Of a DNA stretch of 64,000 nucleotides, positions 35,367 to 44,620 are shown piece after piece. The position numbers were made by a program, and so were the translations under genes. Numbering within the stretch: the stretch's first letter is position 1; every line of letters starts with the position of its first letter. The notes beneath the pieces were generated by a model, which was not told where the DNA came from, did no database searches, and saw only the letters and a list, made by a program, of their open reading frames with translations. The stretch is from JAPLJU01 sp036725345 (GTDB lineage Bacteria; Desulfobacterota; Syntrophia; Syntrophales; UBA2192), in the NCBI GenBank assembly GCA_036725345.1, contig DAIMEJ010000003.1:1-64000 (forward strand). Direction: 5' to 3'.

Positions 35367-35514
35367 AAATATCTTCCGTGAATCATGAATCGGAGGTATT
35401 TTTTATCACAAGTTTTTCATTTCGCAAGGGGTTTCTCGCGGGGTCGAATCCTCTTTACTTGACCATTCGTCTGTGATTTATAAAGCCTTCCGTCCCACTT
35501 CGGGGAGTCTGAAC

Positions 35515-36702
35515 ATGTCCCTGTGGTCCGAGAAAAGATCCATCCTGATCACCTGCGCCCGCGGGGTCGTTTCCGTGCTTGCAGGAGAAATCCGGGCATT
35601 ATCCTTTCCGGTCCTGTCCGAGGGGGAGGCCATTGTCGAGACGGAAGGAAAGCTTTCCGACACGATCCTGCTCAACCTTTCCATTCGCACGGGGCAGCGC
35701 GTCCTTTACTTTTTGAAGGCTTTTCCGGCCGGAAACGCGCAGGACCTTTACCGGGCGGTTTCCGATACTGCCTGGGAGGAACTCATCCGCAAGGACGGCT
35801 ACCTGTCCGTCACGGCCACCGGGGACACGACCGCCGTCAACGATTCACGCTTTGCCGCCGTGAAGACAAAGGACGCCATCGTGGACCGCATAAGGGAACG
35901 CAAAGGGCGAAGACCCGACTCGGGCCCGGACAGGAATGCCGCCGTGGTCCACCTCCACTGGACGGGGGCTCACGCCCGGCTCTACCTGGACACGTCCGGG
36001 GAACCTCTCTCCAGGCGGGGCTACCGCAAGATACCCCTGGAGGCCCCGATGCAGGAGACCCTTGCCGCCGCTGTCCTCTTGACTGCCGGCTGGAAGGGGG
36101 AAGGGAATCTCGTCAACCCCATGTGCGGCAGCGGTACCCTCGCCATCGAGGGGGCCCTCATCGCCCTTCGGCGGGCGCCGGGGCTCCTGCGGGGGAATTT
36201 CGGATTCATGCACATCAAGGGCTTCGACGAGGCGCACTACGGAGATACACGGCGCAGGTTGAGGACATCGGCGGGCAAAACGTTGAATGGCAGGATTGTG
36301 GCCACGGATATCCGGCCCGAGGCCGTCGAGGCGGCCAGGCAGAATGCCCGGACAGCCGGCGTGGATAAACTCATCGACTTTCATGCCTGCGATTTCAGGG
36401 AGACGCCCGTCCCCGGGGGTGGCGGTGTCGTCATCCTGAACCCCGAATACGGCGAGCGGATGGGTGAGATCAACGCCCTCGAAGGGGTCTATGGGGCTGC
36501 CGGGGATTTCTTCAAGAACCAGTGCCGGGGCTACCGTGGCTACATCTTCACGGGCAACCTCGGCCTTGCCAAGAAGGTGGGGCTCAGGACATCCCGACGA
36601 ATCCCATTCTACAACGGGCCCATCGAGTGCCGGCTCCTCGAGTATGAACTCTACGAGGGAAGCCACAAGCGCCCGCGAGACCCGGAATCTACTTCCGCGT
36701 AA
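35515..36702 (+). CDS. RlmL-like THUMP-domain rRNA (guanine-N2)-methyltransferase
   Basis: The 395-residue protein has an N-terminal ferredoxin-like/THUMP region (TCARGVVSVLAGEIRAL; TGAHARLYLDTSGEPLSRRG) and a SAM-dependent methyltransferase domain. In the latter, VNPMCGSGTLAIEGAL is the SAM motif and VVILNPEYGERMG the catalytic motif IV. The family includes RlmL/YcbY, which makes m2G2445 in 23S rRNA. The usual NPPY motif is NPEY here. ATG at 35515 has GGGGAG upstream; an in-frame GTG-like start at 35473 is less likely. Only 7 nt separate it from the convergent UPF0182 gene. Confidence 0.85.
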   Translation: MSLWSEKRSILITCARGVVSVLAGEIRALSFPVLSEGEAIVETEGKLSDTILLNLSIRTGQRVLYFLKAFPAGNAQDLYRAVSDTAWEELIRKDGYLSVTATGDTTAVNDSRFAAVKTKDAIVDRIRERKGRRPDSGPDRNAAVVHLHWTGAHARLYLDTSGEPLSRRGYRKIPLEAPMQETLAAAVLLTAGWKGEGNLVNPMCGSGTLAIEGALIALRRAPGLLRGNFGFMHIKGFDEAHYGDTRRRLRTSAGKTLNGRIVATDIRPEAVEAARQNARTAGVDKLIDFHACDFRETPVPGGGGVVILNPEYGERMGEINALEGVYGAAGDFFKNQCRGYRGYIFTGNLGLAKKVGLRTSRRIPFYNGPIECRLLEYELYEGSHKRPRDPESTSA

Positions 36703-36709
36703 GAGACCG

Positions 36710-39445
36710 CTATTTCCTGCGCTCCACGGACCGCAGGGCCTCGTCCATCTTCCGCAGCTCCTCGCCGTAGGCGGCCCAGTTGCCCTGCTTCATATATTCC
36801 TGCGCCCTGCGGTAGTGCTGCAGGGCCTCCAGGGCATGTTCCCGGTCCGCCTTCTCCCGTGCGACGGGTGGTGCGGCAGCCCCTGCGGGCCTTGCCCCCC
36901 TGTCGCGGATCAACTCGCCGCCGAAGATGCGCTGCAGTGACAGCTCCAATGTCTCCTCCATCGCGATGGAATTCCCGAAAGCCACAATGACTCGCTTGAG
37001 TTCCGGCAGTTGCCCCTGCTCCGCGGACAGGTAGAGAGGCTGAATGTAGAGGATCGATTTTTCGATGGGGATCGCGAGCAGGCTTCCGCGGATGGACGAG
37101 GAACCGCGCTGATTCCAGAGGGAAAGCTGCTTGGAGATTTCAGCGTCCTGGTCGATCCTCGCGTCGATCTGCCGGGGCCCGTAAATCAGTTTTTGCTTCG
37201 GGAACAGGTAAGCGATGAGCTTCCCGTAGTTCGGGGCGTCGTTGCGGGCGGCCATCCATGCCGTCATGTTGTCCTTCTTGCTGGGTGTGAAGGGAACGAG
37301 CATGATGAACTCCTCTTTTTTCTCGCCGGGGAGCTTCATGATCGTGTAGTAGGGATCCATCTCCTGCTCGCCGCTGCGTGTGGGTCTCCCGGGGATGGAC
37401 CACAGGTCCTCCTTGTTGTAGAAGACCTGTGGATCTTGCATGTGATAGGCCCGGTACATGTGGGCCTGGACACCGAGCATGCCCCCGGGGTAGCGAATGT
37501 GGCTCAAGAGCCCCTCGGGTATCTCCTCAATGGGTTTGAAGACGCCCGGAAAGATGCGAGCGTAGGTCTTGAGGATGGGGTCGGCGGCGTCGCAGATGTA
37601 GAACTGGACCGTGCCGTCATAAGCATCGACAAGAGCCTTGAAGGAATTGCGGAGGTAATTTCCCACGCCGGCCATGGGTTCCGAGTAGGGGAAACGGTCC
37701 GTCAGGGTGTAGCCGTCGACAAACCAGACGAGTCTCCCCTCGGGGGTGACGACCAGATAAGGGTCGCCTTCCAGCCGGGCGTAGGGGACAATCTTGGCGA
37801 CCCGCTCCCGGACCTTGCGGTAGTACATGATGCGGCTTTCATCGGTGATCTCGTTGGCGAGCAGGATGGTCACCGAACCGAATCTGGCGGCGAAGAGCAG
37901 CTTCCGGAAAAAGGACAGGGGTACGCCGCCCTTTCCCTCGTACTGGGAATAGACGTTCTTGTCCCCCACCGGGTAGTCGAACTCCGGCGCCTTCGTGCGC
38001 ACGAAGACGTAATCGTTAGACGTCTCACCGTAGTAGATCTCGGGCCGGGTGACTTTCACCTTCGTCGACGACACCGGCGGAACATCCTTGATGAAAAACT
38101 CGGGGAGCCCCTCGGAAGTGACCCGGTTCACGGGCCCCATGACGATGCCGTAACCGTGGGTGTAGGTCAGATGCTCGTTGATCCAGGTCCGCGAGGGCAG
38201 GGCCGGATAGGACAGCTCTCGGGGCGAGAGCATCACCTGGCGCAATTCCCCGTTGATGATGTAACGGTCGTTGTCCACGTCGACGAACTTGTAATACGTC
38301 CGGATTTCCTGGATCTGGCCGTAGGTCTGCAGCAGAGGCGCGTCGTTCCAGAGACGGACGTTCTTGATGGTGAGATCGTTTCTCCGCAGGTCCTCGCGGG
38401 TGAGGTCCTCCTCGGCGGGGAAGTCGCTGACCTCGATGCTGTCGAGCTGGTAGGCCATGCGGGTGAACTTGATGTTCCGCTCGAGATAAGGCCGCTCGAG
38501 GACAATCTCGTTGGGGATCACTTTGAACTTCTGGATCATGGCAGGGTAGACCCCCCGGCCGAGGATGAAGAGCAGGAGAAAGAGAACAACGACAGATGCG
38601 GGGATCTGCCATTTCCTGGTGAAGAGCGTGGCGACGAGTGCCAGCCCGGCCAGCGCGCAGAGGACCATGAGCCCCTGAAGCACCCAGATCTGCGTGGTGA
38701 TTTCGGTGTATCCGGGGCCGAAGACGACCCCGCGTTTCGTGAAGAGGATTTCGTTCAGGGTCAGCCACAGGCCGAATGTCCCCCAGAGGAAGAGGAGGGC
38801 CGTGAGGACCGTGAGGTGGGCCCGCGCGGCCGGTGTCGCCCTCCATACCCTCGGGGGCGCGAAGAAGAAGGACCGGCGTGAAAGATATATGAATGCCGTG
38901 GCGGCGGTCGTAAACAAAAGGACGAAGAATAACCACCCGTAGACGTGATTCAGGAAAGGCAGGCGAAAGACATAGAAGCCGATATCCCGTTCAAAGACGG
39001 GTTCCGTCACACCGAAGGGAGTGGCGTGGGTGAACTTCAGGAAATTCTCCCATTCCCCCATGGCGTTCAGGGCGGCGAAGGCGCTGAACAGCAGGGAGAC
39101 GATCAGGATGACGACTTTCATGGCGGGGTTGTCGAGGGCTGCCGGCGGGGAATGCTCCACCCCGATGACCTCGATATCCGGGAGCCGGGAAGAAAACCTG
39201 AGTGCCAGGAAAAGGTTCGTATAGAAGACGGCGAAAAAGACAAGACCGAAGAGGGCGGCCAGCTTGAGCTGTGTCAGAACGGTGGTGGAAAACACGATTT
39301 CATAACTGACTTCCTTGAACCAGTACCAGTCGACGATGAAACCGATGGCCTGCCAGAGGACGTTGAGTATGACGAAGATTGCGATGAAAAAAACCAGGCC
39401 TCTGACATTCTGGATACGGGGTTGTGGCAGTCTGAACGTTCTCAT
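36710..39445 (-). CDS. UPF0182 family large membrane protein
   Basis: The 911-residue protein has seven predicted membrane helices in its first ~300 residues (for example LVFFIAIFVILNVLWQAIGF and VVVLFLLLFILGRGVYPAM). A large, probably extracytoplasmic domain follows (NIKFTRMAYQLDSIEV; HLTYTHGYGIVMGPVN; SYPALPSRTWINEHL). This is the UPF0182 (COG1615) layout and length. The C-terminal ~60 residues form a charged helical tail. The function is unknown in all members. It stands alone, with no clear partner. Confidence 0.9.
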   Translation of the reverse strand: MRTFRLPQPRIQNVRGLVFFIAIFVILNVLWQAIGFIVDWYWFKEVSYEIVFSTTVLTQLKLAALFGLVFFAVFYTNLFLALRFSSRLPDIEVIGVEHSPPAALDNPAMKVVILIVSLLFSAFAALNAMGEWENFLKFTHATPFGVTEPVFERDIGFYVFRLPFLNHVYGWLFFVLLFTTAATAFIYLSRRSFFFAPPRVWRATPAARAHLTVLTALLFLWGTFGLWLTLNEILFTKRGVVFGPGYTEITTQIWVLQGLMVLCALAGLALVATLFTRKWQIPASVVVLFLLLFILGRGVYPAMIQKFKVIPNEIVLERPYLERNIKFTRMAYQLDSIEVSDFPAEEDLTREDLRRNDLTIKNVRLWNDAPLLQTYGQIQEIRTYYKFVDVDNDRYIINGELRQVMLSPRELSYPALPSRTWINEHLTYTHGYGIVMGPVNRVTSEGLPEFFIKDVPPVSSTKVKVTRPEIYYGETSNDYVFVRTKAPEFDYPVGDKNVYSQYEGKGGVPLSFFRKLLFAARFGSVTILLANEITDESRIMYYRKVRERVAKIVPYARLEGDPYLVVTPEGRLVWFVDGYTLTDRFPYSEPMAGVGNYLRNSFKALVDAYDGTVQFYICDAADPILKTYARIFPGVFKPIEEIPEGLLSHIRYPGGMLGVQAHMYRAYHMQDPQVFYNKEDLWSIPGRPTRSGEQEMDPYYTIMKLPGEKKEEFIMLVPFTPSKKDNMTAWMAARNDAPNYGKLIAYLFPKQKLIYGPRQIDARIDQDAEISKQLSLWNQRGSSSIRGSLLAIPIEKSILYIQPLYLSAEQGQLPELKRVIVAFGNSIAMEETLELSLQRIFGGELIRDRGARPAGAAAPPVAREKADREHALEALQHYRRAQEYMKQGNWAAYGEELRKMDEALRSVERRK

Positions 39446-39653
39446 ATCGAACCTGTCCTTTTAAATATTCTTTCAGCTTTTACCGCACTATAGGAGAAGG
39501 TCTCCGGCCTGTCAAGGGAAGTCCGTCCTCTTCTGTTGCCTGAACCGTCCGTTTCTGGTATCTCTTTCACCATTCATCTCCTGCTGGAGTCGATTTAAAA
39601 TCTCCCAGCGTGAGAGTGCTGCACCTTGATCACCAGGGGAGTCAGCGGAGGCC

Positions 39654-40445
39654 ATGACCAGGTCACCCGGAAAAATTTTCAGGTTTAGGATTCCTGCTGA
39701 AATTTTCCTTCTGCTCCTGTGTCTCGTCATCCTGGGCGGCTGCGCGGGGCGCGTGTCAAAACCGCCCGAGAAGAAGCCCGCAGTCGGTAAAGCCCGGACC
39801 TATCGTACCGGGTACACCGTTCAGGTGGGGGCCTTTACCCTTGTGGAAAATGCCGCGAGGCTCACGGATTCCCTGAGACGGGAGAGAATAGACGCCTATT
39901 ACTTCGTTTACGGGAAGGGGCTTTACAAGGTCCGCTTCGGCAATTTCCCCTCCCGGGAATCCGCCCACCGGGAGGCTTCCCGCCTGAGATCCGCGGGCGT
40001 CATCGAAGAGTTTTATGTTGTCAGCCCGGAGGAGTACGCCGCCGCAAGGGGAGATATACGAGGAGACGCCTACCTGCGGGAAGAAATCGTTCGAACGGCC
40101 GAAAGCTTCATCGGCGTTCCTTATCTGTACGGCGGATCATCCCCCGATGAGGGGTTTGACTGCAGCGGTTTAACGATGGCCGTTTACGACCTGAACGGGC
40201 TCAGGCTCCCGCGGTCGTCCAGGGAGCAGTACGGAAGCGGAGACGCCGTCCCGAGGCGGGATCTCGAAAAGGGGGATCTGGTTTTTTTCAGCACGAGGAT
40301 GGACGGGCGGGTCTCCCACGTCGGCGTATACATCGGTGACGACCGTTTTATCCACGCACCGGGCCAGGGCAAGAAGATCACCATCGATACCCTGTCGAGC
40401 CAGTACTTCGAGAGGCGTTACGTCGGCGCGAGAACTTACATTTAA
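39654..40445 (+). CDS. Lipoprotein with SPOR domain and NlpC/P60 peptidase
   Basis: The 263-residue protein is a predicted lipoprotein (lipobox LGGC, Cys30). Residues ~52-125 form a SPOR domain (GYTVQVGAFTLVENAARL), which binds denuded glycan at septa. Residues ~140-263 form an NlpC/P60 peptidase with Cys170 in DCSGLT, His222 in SHVGVYIGDD and a third polar His in FIHAPG. It most likely cuts peptidoglycan stem peptides in the periplasm, placed at division sites by the SPOR domain. GGAGG lies upstream of the ATG. Confidence 0.9.
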   Translation: MTRSPGKIFRFRIPAEIFLLLLCLVILGGCAGRVSKPPEKKPAVGKARTYRTGYTVQVGAFTLVENAARLTDSLRRERIDAYYFVYGKGLYKVRFGNFPSRESAHREASRLRSAGVIEEFYVVSPEEYAAARGDIRGDAYLREEIVRTAESFIGVPYLYGGSSPDEGFDCSGLTMAVYDLNGLRLPRSSREQYGSGDAVPRRDLEKGDLVFFSTRMDGRVSHVGVYIGDDRFIHAPGQGKKITIDTLSSQYFERRYVGARTYI

Positions 40446-40595
40446 AGCCCTGCGGGAGGGCCGGATGTCTTTGTTGATGGTGTGACCGAACAGGGTCCGT
40501 GCGAGGAAATCCGGATCGCGCAAGAGAACACAACGGCCGATCATCTGATAAGGTTCATTCAACGGCTGACCGAACACTCTTAAAGGAGCACGCTC

Positions 40596-41102
40596 ATGAA
40601 AGGGAAACCCGTCAGAGATTCCATCGTGATCATGGCCCGGGCCATGAACCCGCAGGATGCAAATCCCTCAGGAAACGTTCACGGCGGGGTCATCATGAAG
40701 TTTATCGACGAGGCCGCGGGGGCCGCCGCCATCAAGCACTCGCGGTCAAACTGCGTCACGGCCTCCATCGACCGCCTCGACTTTCATCACCCGGTCTTCG
40801 TCGGCGATCTGGTTACCGCGAGGGCCAGTATCAACTATACGGGCAAGAGTTCCATGGAGGCGGGCGTTCGGGTCGAGTCGCAGAATCTCTTCACCGGCGA
40901 GACGCGCCACACCGTATCGGCCTATATGACCTTCGTTGCCCTGGACAAAAACGGCAGACCCGCTCCCATCCCCCCCCTGATCCTGGAGACCCCTGAAGAG
41001 GAGAGGCGCAACCGTGAGGCGAAGGCACGCCGAGAGACGAGACTCAGGGAGAAGAGCAAGGAGAAGGAGTGCCAGAAAGAGGCCGAGAAGTGCAACACCT
41101 GA
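40596..41102 (+). CDS. Hotdog-fold acyl-CoA thioesterase (YciA/BACH type)
   Basis: The 168-residue protein has the hotdog motif NPSGNVHGGVIMKFIDEAAG, then TASIDRLDFHHPVFVGDLV and SSMEAGVRVESQNLFTGE, which fit the YciA/BACH acyl-CoA thioesterases. These hydrolyse acyl-CoA esters in the cytoplasm. The last ~35 residues are a highly charged helical tail (EERRNREAKARRETR) beyond the fold. GGAG lies upstream. Confidence 0.9.
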   Translation: MKGKPVRDSIVIMARAMNPQDANPSGNVHGGVIMKFIDEAAGAAAIKHSRSNCVTASIDRLDFHHPVFVGDLVTARASINYTGKSSMEAGVRVESQNLFTGETRHTVSAYMTFVALDKNGRPAPIPPLILETPEEERRNREAKARRETRLREKSKEKECQKEAEKCNT

Positions 41103-41133
41103 AGGCTTGGCCCCGTGAGACCATCCGGCGCTT

Positions 41134-41155
41134 CCCGGGGTGATTTCATCCCGGG
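41134..41155. terminator. Hairpin between convergent thioesterase and azlD genes
   Basis: CCCGGGGTGA and TCATCCCGGG form a 10-bp stem with one wobble and a tiny loop. No T-run is next to it, so its terminator role is only suggested by its position between convergent genes. Confidence 0.4.
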
Positions 41156-41164
41156 CTCGGCGCA

Positions 41165-41485
41165 TCAGAAGAATTTCCCTGCAAGCCAGAAGAAGAACAT
41201 TCCCGCTACAACGGTCAGCCCCAGGGACCTTGTCTTGAGGGCTATGGCGAAGGTCGGCAGGGCGACGAGAAGTTCGGGCCGGAAGATGTCCAGGTGCCTT
41301 GGCTCGCCGGAGGTGACCAGCGCCGGCAGGAGGAGGGCGCTCAGGATCGACGCCGGGATGAAATCGAGCCATGTTTTGAACCAGGACGGCAGGTCACGCT
41401 TTGAGAGCAAGGCCAGCGGAAGCCACCGCGGGATGTAGGTGACCAGGCCCATGAAAAAAGAGAGTAGAAGAATATCGAATCTCAT
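41165..41485 (-). CDS. azlD: AzlD family branched-chain amino acid transport protein
   Basis: The 106-residue protein has about four hydrophobic helices and the AzlD pattern (FFMGLVTYIPRWLPLALLS; FIPASILSALLLPALV). It is the small partner of AzlC in branched-chain amino acid (or azaleucine) export. The ATG at 41485 is chosen at the family start; a longer frame runs back into azlC. It follows azlC by 25 nt. Confidence 0.9.
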   Translation of the reverse strand: MRFDILLLSFFMGLVTYIPRWLPLALLSKRDLPSWFKTWLDFIPASILSALLLPALVTSGEPRHLDIFRPELLVALPTFAIALKTRSLGLTVVAGMFFFWLAGKFF

Positions 41486-41510
41486 ATCCCGTCCACAAGG
41501 TCGCAGCGAC

Positions 41511-42233
41511 CTAAGTTGATTCCTCCGGCGTTTTCGACTTTCTCCTGACGAGGACACCGATAGTGGCCGCGAGCACTGAGGCCGCAACGACGTAGAGGTT
41601 GCCGGGAAGAAGGATCGAGATGAAAACGGCCAAACCGCCCGCCGCGGCCGCGATGAGCCAGTACAGAGCGCCTCTCAGCTGAAAAACAAGGAGACAGAGA
41701 AACATGGCGATGAGGGCGTAGTCGATCCCGAAGGCCCCGTGGGGGATGAATTCACCCGCGTACCCCCCGGCGACGGTACTGCCCACCCAGGCGGCGTTTG
41801 AGAGGTGATTGACGACGAGCGCGCGCCGCCAGTCCCATTTTTCGTCCCGGAACCGCGTCAGGTTCACGGCAAAACTCTCATCCGTTATCCCGTAGCCGTA
41901 AAGCGCCAGCCGCCAGCTCCCGAGGTCCCTCAGGAAGACGGACAGGGAGGAACTCATGAGGAGGTGCCTCAAGTTCACAACGAAGGTCGTCATCACGATG
42001 GGGATCAGACCGGCACCCCCGGTCATCATGGAGACGGCGATGAACTGGGCGCTTCCGGCGAAAACGAGAAGGGACATGAGGCCGATCTCGACAGGGCTGA
42101 GGCCGGCCTTTCCGGCAATGACGCCGAAGGCGAGGCCGATGGGAAAATAACCGAGGCAGATTGGCCATGCGGCCTTCGCCCCGTCCCTGGCGATGGCCCT
42201 GTAATCGTCCTCTTTGCGGCGGGGCTCCGTCAT
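41511..42233 (-). CDS. azlC: AzlC family branched-chain amino acid exporter
   Basis: The 240-residue membrane protein has the AzlC signature (AAWPICLGYFPIGLAFGVIA; LLVFAGSAQFIAVSMM; VNLRHLLMSSSL) and about seven helices. With AzlD it forms an LIV-E-type exporter of branched-chain amino acids. It starts 4 nt after the xth stop codon, so xth-azlC-azlD look like one transcript. Confidence 0.92.
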   Translation of the reverse strand: MTEPRRKEDDYRAIARDGAKAAWPICLGYFPIGLAFGVIAGKAGLSPVEIGLMSLLVFAGSAQFIAVSMMTGGAGLIPIVMTTFVVNLRHLLMSSSLSVFLRDLGSWRLALYGYGITDESFAVNLTRFRDEKWDWRRALVVNHLSNAAWVGSTVAGGYAGEFIPHGAFGIDYALIAMFLCLLVFQLRGALYWLIAAAAGGLAVFISILLPGNLYVVAASVLAATIGVLVRRKSKTPEEST

Positions 42234-42237
42234 CGTT

Positions 42238-43023
42238 TCAGATCTTGAACTCGGCGACGAGGATCGTGTGGTCCGAAGGTTTCTCGGCTGTTCTTGGTTT
42301 CATGTCGATGTAGGCGTCGACGGAGCGGCTCGCCAGGGGGGCGGTGGCAAGGATGTGGTCCACACGCCATCCCAGCCCCCTCTCGACGGTCTTGGGGATT
42401 CGGTAGTCGAAGAAGGTGTATTGACCGGGTTCCCCGGGGTGGTGCTTCCTGAAGATGTCCGTGAAGCCCCAGGCCTTGACGGCGTCAAAGGCCTCCCAGA
42501 CTTCAGGTGTGAAATCCACGTGACCCAGGAGCCTCTTCGGGTTATGGACATCGATCTCTTCCCGGGCGACGTTCAGGTCTCCGCACCAGACGAGGGGCTT
42601 TTTGGCGGAGTCGTGTTTGGAGAAGAATTTCCCGAGGCGCGCAAGCCACTGGAGCTTGTAAGTGAATTTGGGGCTCTCTTTCTTCTCCCCCTGGGGCACG
42701 TAGGTGTTGACGACGGGAATTCCGGAGAAGACACCCCGAATGAGGCGATCCTCGTCGGGGGGGCCGCCGTCATCCAGGCCGAAGCGCACCTCCCGGGGTT
42801 TGTCGAGAGAGGCGATGGCGACGCCGTTATAACCCTTCTTGCCTCTGAAAACCACGCTGTAGCCGGCATCTTCGAAATCCCCGGCGGGAAACTTGTCGTC
42901 CTCCACCTTGGTTTCTTGGAAGCAGATCACCGAGGGCCTGTTCTTCTTGATCCAGGGGATGACGATGTGGAGACGGTTTCGAATGGAGTTTACGTTGTAG
43001 GTCGCAATCTTGAATGTGGCCAT
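42238..43023 (-). CDS. xth: Exodeoxyribonuclease III / AP endonuclease
   Basis: The 261-residue protein cuts DNA at abasic sites and trims 3' ends in base excision repair. It has KIATYNVNSIRNRL, the catalytic Glu in ICFQETKVED, WCGDLNVAREEID and the terminal KPSDHTILVAEF. The start at 43023 is supported by AAGGAGG upstream; a longer open frame to 43782 overlaps two other genes and is not coding. Length is typical. Confidence 0.95.
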   Translation of the reverse strand: MATFKIATYNVNSIRNRLHIVIPWIKKNRPSVICFQETKVEDDKFPAGDFEDAGYSVVFRGKKGYNGVAIASLDKPREVRFGLDDGGPPDEDRLIRGVFSGIPVVNTYVPQGEKKESPKFTYKLQWLARLGKFFSKHDSAKKPLVWCGDLNVAREEIDVHNPKRLLGHVDFTPEVWEAFDAVKAWGFTDIFRKHHPGEPGQYTFFDYRIPKTVERGLGWRVDHILATAPLASRSVDAYIDMKPRTAEKPSDHTILVAEFKI

Positions 43024-43185
43024 GTATCCTCCTTTTGGGGAAAATACCGAGGACTGAAGGGAACTTCCATAACACGATCCCCGGAGTTCCCTCAAGGTCT
43101 TTCGGAGCGGCCCAACCGGGACGGGCACCGGCAGTTTCTTCTTGATCCGGCCGACGGCTTCACATAAAAAAGGAGGCAACCCTTC

Positions 43186-43752
43186 GTGCGGGGGAATCGG
43201 GGCGGAGGTCGATGGATCACCGTGAGCGTCTATGAGAACATCAGCCGGATTCTGGAGCGTCTGGGCCTTCCCTGTGAGGAGATCGATCACGGGGCGGTGA
43301 GCGGCTGTGAGGACTCGCAGCACTTCCGCCGGCAGGCGGGGTGGAGCGGCGCGAGCAGCAAGTGCATCCTCTTCCACGCCAAGGGTCGTTATTACCTCGT
43401 CGTCACCACGGCGCAAAAGGAGATCGTCGCGCGACGCTTCAAAAGAGAATTCGGAACGAAAGACATCCGTTTTGCAAAGCTGGAGGAACTCGCCCGATGG
43501 ACGGGGTGCGACCCGGGTTCCGTGTCGCCCTTCGGGCACCCTCGCGAGGATCTCCCCTATTATATCGACGAAGATATCTTCAAGGTGGAATATTTCATGT
43601 TCAACCCCGCCGTTCCCACACGGAGCATGCGTATCAAAACCGGCGACCTCCGGAAGGTGTACGCCGCCCTTCCCAACCCTGTCCGTTATTTCAGCGAGGA
43701 CGAAGAGGGTCGATTTTCCGTTCGAGAGGGGGAGAAAATTCCCCCGGCGTAG
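43186..43752 (+). CDS. YbaK/EbsC-type aminoacyl-tRNA deacylase domain protein
   Basis: The 188-residue protein has the YbaK/ProX fold features: an N-terminal helix (SRILERLGLPCEEIDHG), KCILFHAKGRYYLVVTTA, KREFGTKDIRFAKLEEL and VSPFGHPREDLPYYIDE. The family hydrolyses mischarged aminoacyl-tRNA in trans; the cognate tRNA is unknown. GTG at 43186 is chosen because AGGAGG lies 9 nt upstream; a GTG at 43222 is an alternative. It is divergent from xth. Confidence 0.82.
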   Translation: MRGNRGGGRWITVSVYENISRILERLGLPCEEIDHGAVSGCEDSQHFRRQAGWSGASSKCILFHAKGRYYLVVTTAQKEIVARRFKREFGTKDIRFAKLEELARWTGCDPGSVSPFGHPREDLPYYIDEDIFKVEYFMFNPAVPTRSMRIKTGDLRKVYAALPNPVRYFSEDEEGRFSVREGEKIPPA

Positions 43753-43780
43753 CGGGCATTTCTCCGGGGACAGGAACACC

Positions 43781-44446
43781 ATGGCAAATCATCCCTCCAA
43801 GAGAACCCTTGTTCACGAACCCATGACGGTCGTGACGGATCTGATCCTGTCTGCGCTGGCCTTCTATTTTGCCCTTGGTTTAGGCCGGCAGCACGAACTG
43901 ACGGGGATGAGCGTCCATCTTTATTTTTCATACGCCTTCCGGGCCCTGAGTCTCGGCGCCCTGCTGGGCGCCCTGACGCACGGTCTGGGGCGAAACATGT
44001 CTGTCGCGGCAGGAGGGATCCTGTGGCGCGGCACACTCCTCTCCCTGGGGGCTGCCGCTTTTTTCCTTCTCCTGGCAACGGGCTACCACGCCCTGTCCGT
44101 CCGGTCCGTTGGTCACCTCCTTTGGCCGATCATGCTTGTGCTCGCCCTGTATGCGATCGTCGTCATCAGGGATGATCGGTTCCTCTGGGCCGTGCTCTTC
44201 TATGCGACGGCCCTTCTGGTCATGCTGTCGGTGATGCTCCATGATTTTTTTTCCGGGGGGACTGAGGGGTCCGGCATCGTCGTTGCGGGCATCCTGGTGA
44301 GTTTTGCGGCCGCCATCATCCAGAGAAGCGGCCTGACCCTCCACAGGCATTTCAATCACAACGATCTCTATCACGTCATCCAGATAGTCGGCCTCTACTA
44401 CCTGTACCGCGGCGCCATGCTGCTGAAGGACTGGCCCGGCGCCTGA
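43781..44446 (+). CDS. Multi-pass membrane protein of the DUF6962 kind
   Basis: The 221-residue protein is hydrophobic, with about seven predicted membrane helices (TDLILSALAFYFALGLG, ILWRGTLLSLGAAAFFLLLA, LLWPIMLVLALYAIVVI and others). A conserved-looking histidine-rich segment LHRHFNHNDLYHVIQIVGLY lies near the C-terminus and resembles the ends of DUF6962 proteins. Function unknown. It lies 28 nt after the YbaK-like gene and is probably co-transcribed. Confidence 0.72.
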   Translation: MANHPSKRTLVHEPMTVVTDLILSALAFYFALGLGRQHELTGMSVHLYFSYAFRALSLGALLGALTHGLGRNMSVAAGGILWRGTLLSLGAAAFFLLLATGYHALSVRSVGHLLWPIMLVLALYAIVVIRDDRFLWAVLFYATALLVMLSVMLHDFFSGGTEGSGIVVAGILVSFAAAIIQRSGLTLHRHFNHNDLYHVIQIVGLYYLYRGAMLLKDWPGA

Positions 44447-44513
44447 TAGGTCACCCATCCGTATCCCCGGTTTCTCCACCCCGCCTCATCACGAAAAAAA
44501 ATTTTTGCCTGTC

Positions 44514-44541
44514 TTGACAACTGCTGTGCCGTTATTAATTT
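44514..44541 (+). promoter_or_regulatory. Sigma-70-like promoter of the hsp20 cluster
   Basis: Consensus TTGACA (44514-44519) and TAATTT (44536-44541) are 16 nt apart, ~80 nt before the first hsp20 gene. Downstream lies a perfect small dyad, ATTAAA-ACAC-TTTAAT (44571-44586), which could be an operator. No CIRCE element is seen. Confidence 0.55.
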
Positions 44542-44620
44542 ATGGCCGTAAATGATGTCTAACCTATTGGATTAAAACACTTTAATTGATGTCATCACAT
44601 CGAAAGGAGGTTGGGTTCTT

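Noticed and set aside
37010..38881. A 623-codon plus-strand open frame inside the UPF0182 gene
   Set aside because: Antisense to a clear family member; no ribosome site and no recognisable fold.
44447..44620. CIRCE operator or ROSE thermosensor before hsp20 genes
   Set aside because: The CIRCE dyad TTAGCACTC-N9-GAGTGCTAA is absent, and I could not draw a convincing ROSE fold covering the ribosome site.
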